A stretch of DNA of 64,000 nucleotides from an uncultured Desulfomonile sp. (GTDB taxonomy: Bacteria > Desulfobacterota > Desulfomonilia > Desulfomonilales > Desulfomonilaceae), in assembly GCA_903952205.1 (NCBI GenBank), contig CAJBEZ010000036.1:62001-126000 (forward strand). Reading direction: 5' to 3'. The first letter of the stretch is position 1. The number at the start of each line of letters is the position of its first letter. Below the pieces are notes generated by a model. It saw nothing but the letters and a program-made list of their open reading frames with translations. It did not search any database and had not been told where the DNA came from. Shown here piece by piece: positions 63,160 to 64,000 of this stretch. Position numbers and translations under genes: made by a program.

Positions 63160-63838
63160 AATCTTTGTGACCACTATCCTTTTTTCTGAAAACCATTCCG
63201 TTCCACTCGCTCATACGGACAGTATCTTCTAGGTCTGTCTTTTCTCCGGAAAACTCTCTCTGAATTAAATCAACCATTGAGTCAGGTATCCCTGACAGAA
63301 TGAGATAATGTCCCGAGCGAGCAATGAGTTCTGTTTTAAGCCGTCTAAGGACTGGAGCGGCCAAATTTGCCACCACAAGGTCAAATGTGCATTTAACTGC
63401 GTCTAAAGGACCAACGTAAAAATGTGGGCGTCTCTCATGAGCTTCGGGACGAAGAGTATAATTGAGAACGACGTTCCTCTGGGCCAGCCAGATGGCGGCA
63501 GGATCCAGGTCACAAGCTACTATGAAACCACACCCCAAGGCTTCGGCGGCTATGGCAAGCACACCTGTGCCTGTCCCAATATCGAAGAGGGATAGCGGTT
63601 GCCGACTGCCTGCCATTTGATTGATTGTCTTTTCCAGAAGTTCTAGAGCGATCAGTGTAGTCGGATGATCCCCTGACCCAAATGAAGCGCCGGGATCCAC
63701 CACAATATTGAAGCGGTCCGATTCTGTGCGCCAACAATCCCAGTAGGGAACTACCCTCAAAGTGTCCCCTACATCAACAGAAACCAATCCACCAGTCCAC
63801 CATTTGCCCATGGATTTAGGCCTATTTCGCTTTTTCAT
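63158..63838 (-). CDS. Short PrmA-like (ribosomal protein L11 methyltransferase family) protein
   Basis: 226 residues, versus about 290 for PrmA. The methyltransferase domain is complete: NIVVDPGASFGSGDHPTTLIALELLE (the PrmA-specific DPG-x-x-FG-x-G-x-HPTT signature), SLFDIGTGTGVLAIAAEALG (SAM motif), ACDLDPAAIWLAQRNVVLN and VVANLAAPVLRRLKTEL. What is missing is the N-terminal domain that recognises L11. An in-frame TAA lies three codons upstream of the ATG, so the gene is not simply mis-started. It may still methylate L11 or have another target. Confidence 0.8.
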   Translation of the reverse strand: MKKRNRPKSMGKWWTGGLVSVDVGDTLRVVPYWDCWRTESDRFNIVVDPGASFGSGDHPTTLIALELLEKTINQMAGSRQPLSLFDIGTGTGVLAIAAEALGCGFIVACDLDPAAIWLAQRNVVLNYTLRPEAHERRPHFYVGPLDAVKCTFDLVVANLAAPVLRRLKTELIARSGHYLILSGIPDSMVDLIQREFSGEKTDLEDTVRMSEWNGMVFRKKDSGHKD

Positions 63839-63897
63839 CAGACGTTACCTATCCATTTGAATGAAATCCATGAACAAAATTGGAACCACAGACTCAA

Positions 63898-64000
63898 CTA
63901 TGGGTTGGAAATCTCATATTGCTCCTGGTGCAAATTCTGGTCCGGATTCAGCTCTATGGTTATCCTGTGCTTCTTCTGGATTTCTTCCAGTTTTTCGCTT
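63898..64000 (-). CDS. C-terminal end of an RNase E/G family-like protein (partial)
   Basis: Thirty-three codons and a TAG stop on the minus strand, open to the right edge. The text SEKLEEIQKKHRITIELNPD ends shortly after in NLHQEQYEISNP. The closing HQEQYEI resembles the QEQFDV tail of RNase E/G-type ribonucleases. The frame is the only one of three on that strand that runs clean with coding character. The call rests on a few residues only; it is 59 bp upstream of the PrmA-like gene on the same strand. Confidence 0.45.
   Translation of the reverse strand, partial: SEKLEEIQKKHRITIELNPDQNLHQEQYEISNP

Noticed and set aside
1-64000. CRISPR array, tRNA, rRNA or insertion sequence
   Set aside because: No regularly spaced repeats, no cloverleaf-type sequence in the intergenic regions, no transposase-like frame and no terminal inverted repeats were seen by eye.

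Overview
The window comes from a sulfate-reducing bacterium of the Desulfobacterota (deltaproteobacterial) type. The evidence is a complete dsrA-dsrB-dsrD operon at 60394-63074, a DsrMK/HdrDE-like membrane module at 38055-40615, a four-subunit 2-oxoacid:ferredoxin oxidoreductase, hydrogenase maturation genes and Gram-negative envelope genes (Mla-type lipid transport, lipoproteins). The species cannot be named from sequence alone. No rRNA, tRNA, CRISPR array, insertion sequence or prophage was seen. The window reads as ordinary chromosome with a few odd genes.

Layout. 1-1325 (-): partial AlbA_2/Schlafen-type ATPase regulator running off the left edge. 1441-14955 (-): a long, tightly packed amino-acid biosynthesis cluster. 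In transcription order it is argB, argD, argF, argG, argH, an FN3 lipoprotein, lysA, dapA, dapB, an FAH-family hydrolase, folK, a YHS-domain membrane protein, a REC-PAS-histidine kinase and pgsA; several neighbours overlap by ATGA. 15101-19151: zinc-ribbon methyltransferase, HD phosphohydrolase, a secreted CHAT-like protein lacking its catalytic pair, and rpsT. 19432-25588 (+): hypF, hypC, hypD, hypE and glutamate dehydrogenase. 25624-33136 (-): a glycosyltransferase and a complete peptide-type ABC transporter. 33189-37798: ssb, a DNA-binding/zinc-ribbon/serine acetyltransferase fusion, ilvC and an orphan AAA ATPase.

38055-40615 (+) encodes a cytochrome b and an HdrD/DsrK-like iron-sulfur protein. 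They face, across a bidirectional terminator, a 2-oxoacid:ferredoxin oxidoreductase operon (44152-40689, -) that is headed by a terminase-small-subunit-like HTH gene. 44298-49855: uvrC, a REC-GGDEF diguanylate cyclase, an alpha/beta hydrolase, glgC and a response regulator translationally coupled to glgC. 50084-53749 (-): an Mla-type ABC system. 53823-60082 (-): a DinG-type helicase, two tandem CobB/CbiA (DsrN-type) amidotransferases and an unrecognised 459-residue protein. This group is divergent from dsrABD across a 311-bp region that holds a perfect 19-bp dyad. The right end holds a short PrmA-like methyltransferase and the last 33 codons of what may be an RNase E/G family protein.

How it fits together. 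DsrAB reduces sulfite with a siroheme-type cofactor. The adjacent DsrN-type amidotransferases are the likely makers of its amidated form, and DsrD is the known activator of DsrAB. The cytochrome b/HdrD-like pair probably links quinone or cytochrome electrons to a thiol/disulfide-type site. The least explained parts are the duplicated DsrN genes with their uncharacterised partner and shared operator-like dyad, the HTH-serine acetyltransferase fusion that appears to use a CTG start, the pseudo-CHAT protein, and the phage-like HTH leading the oxidoreductase operon.
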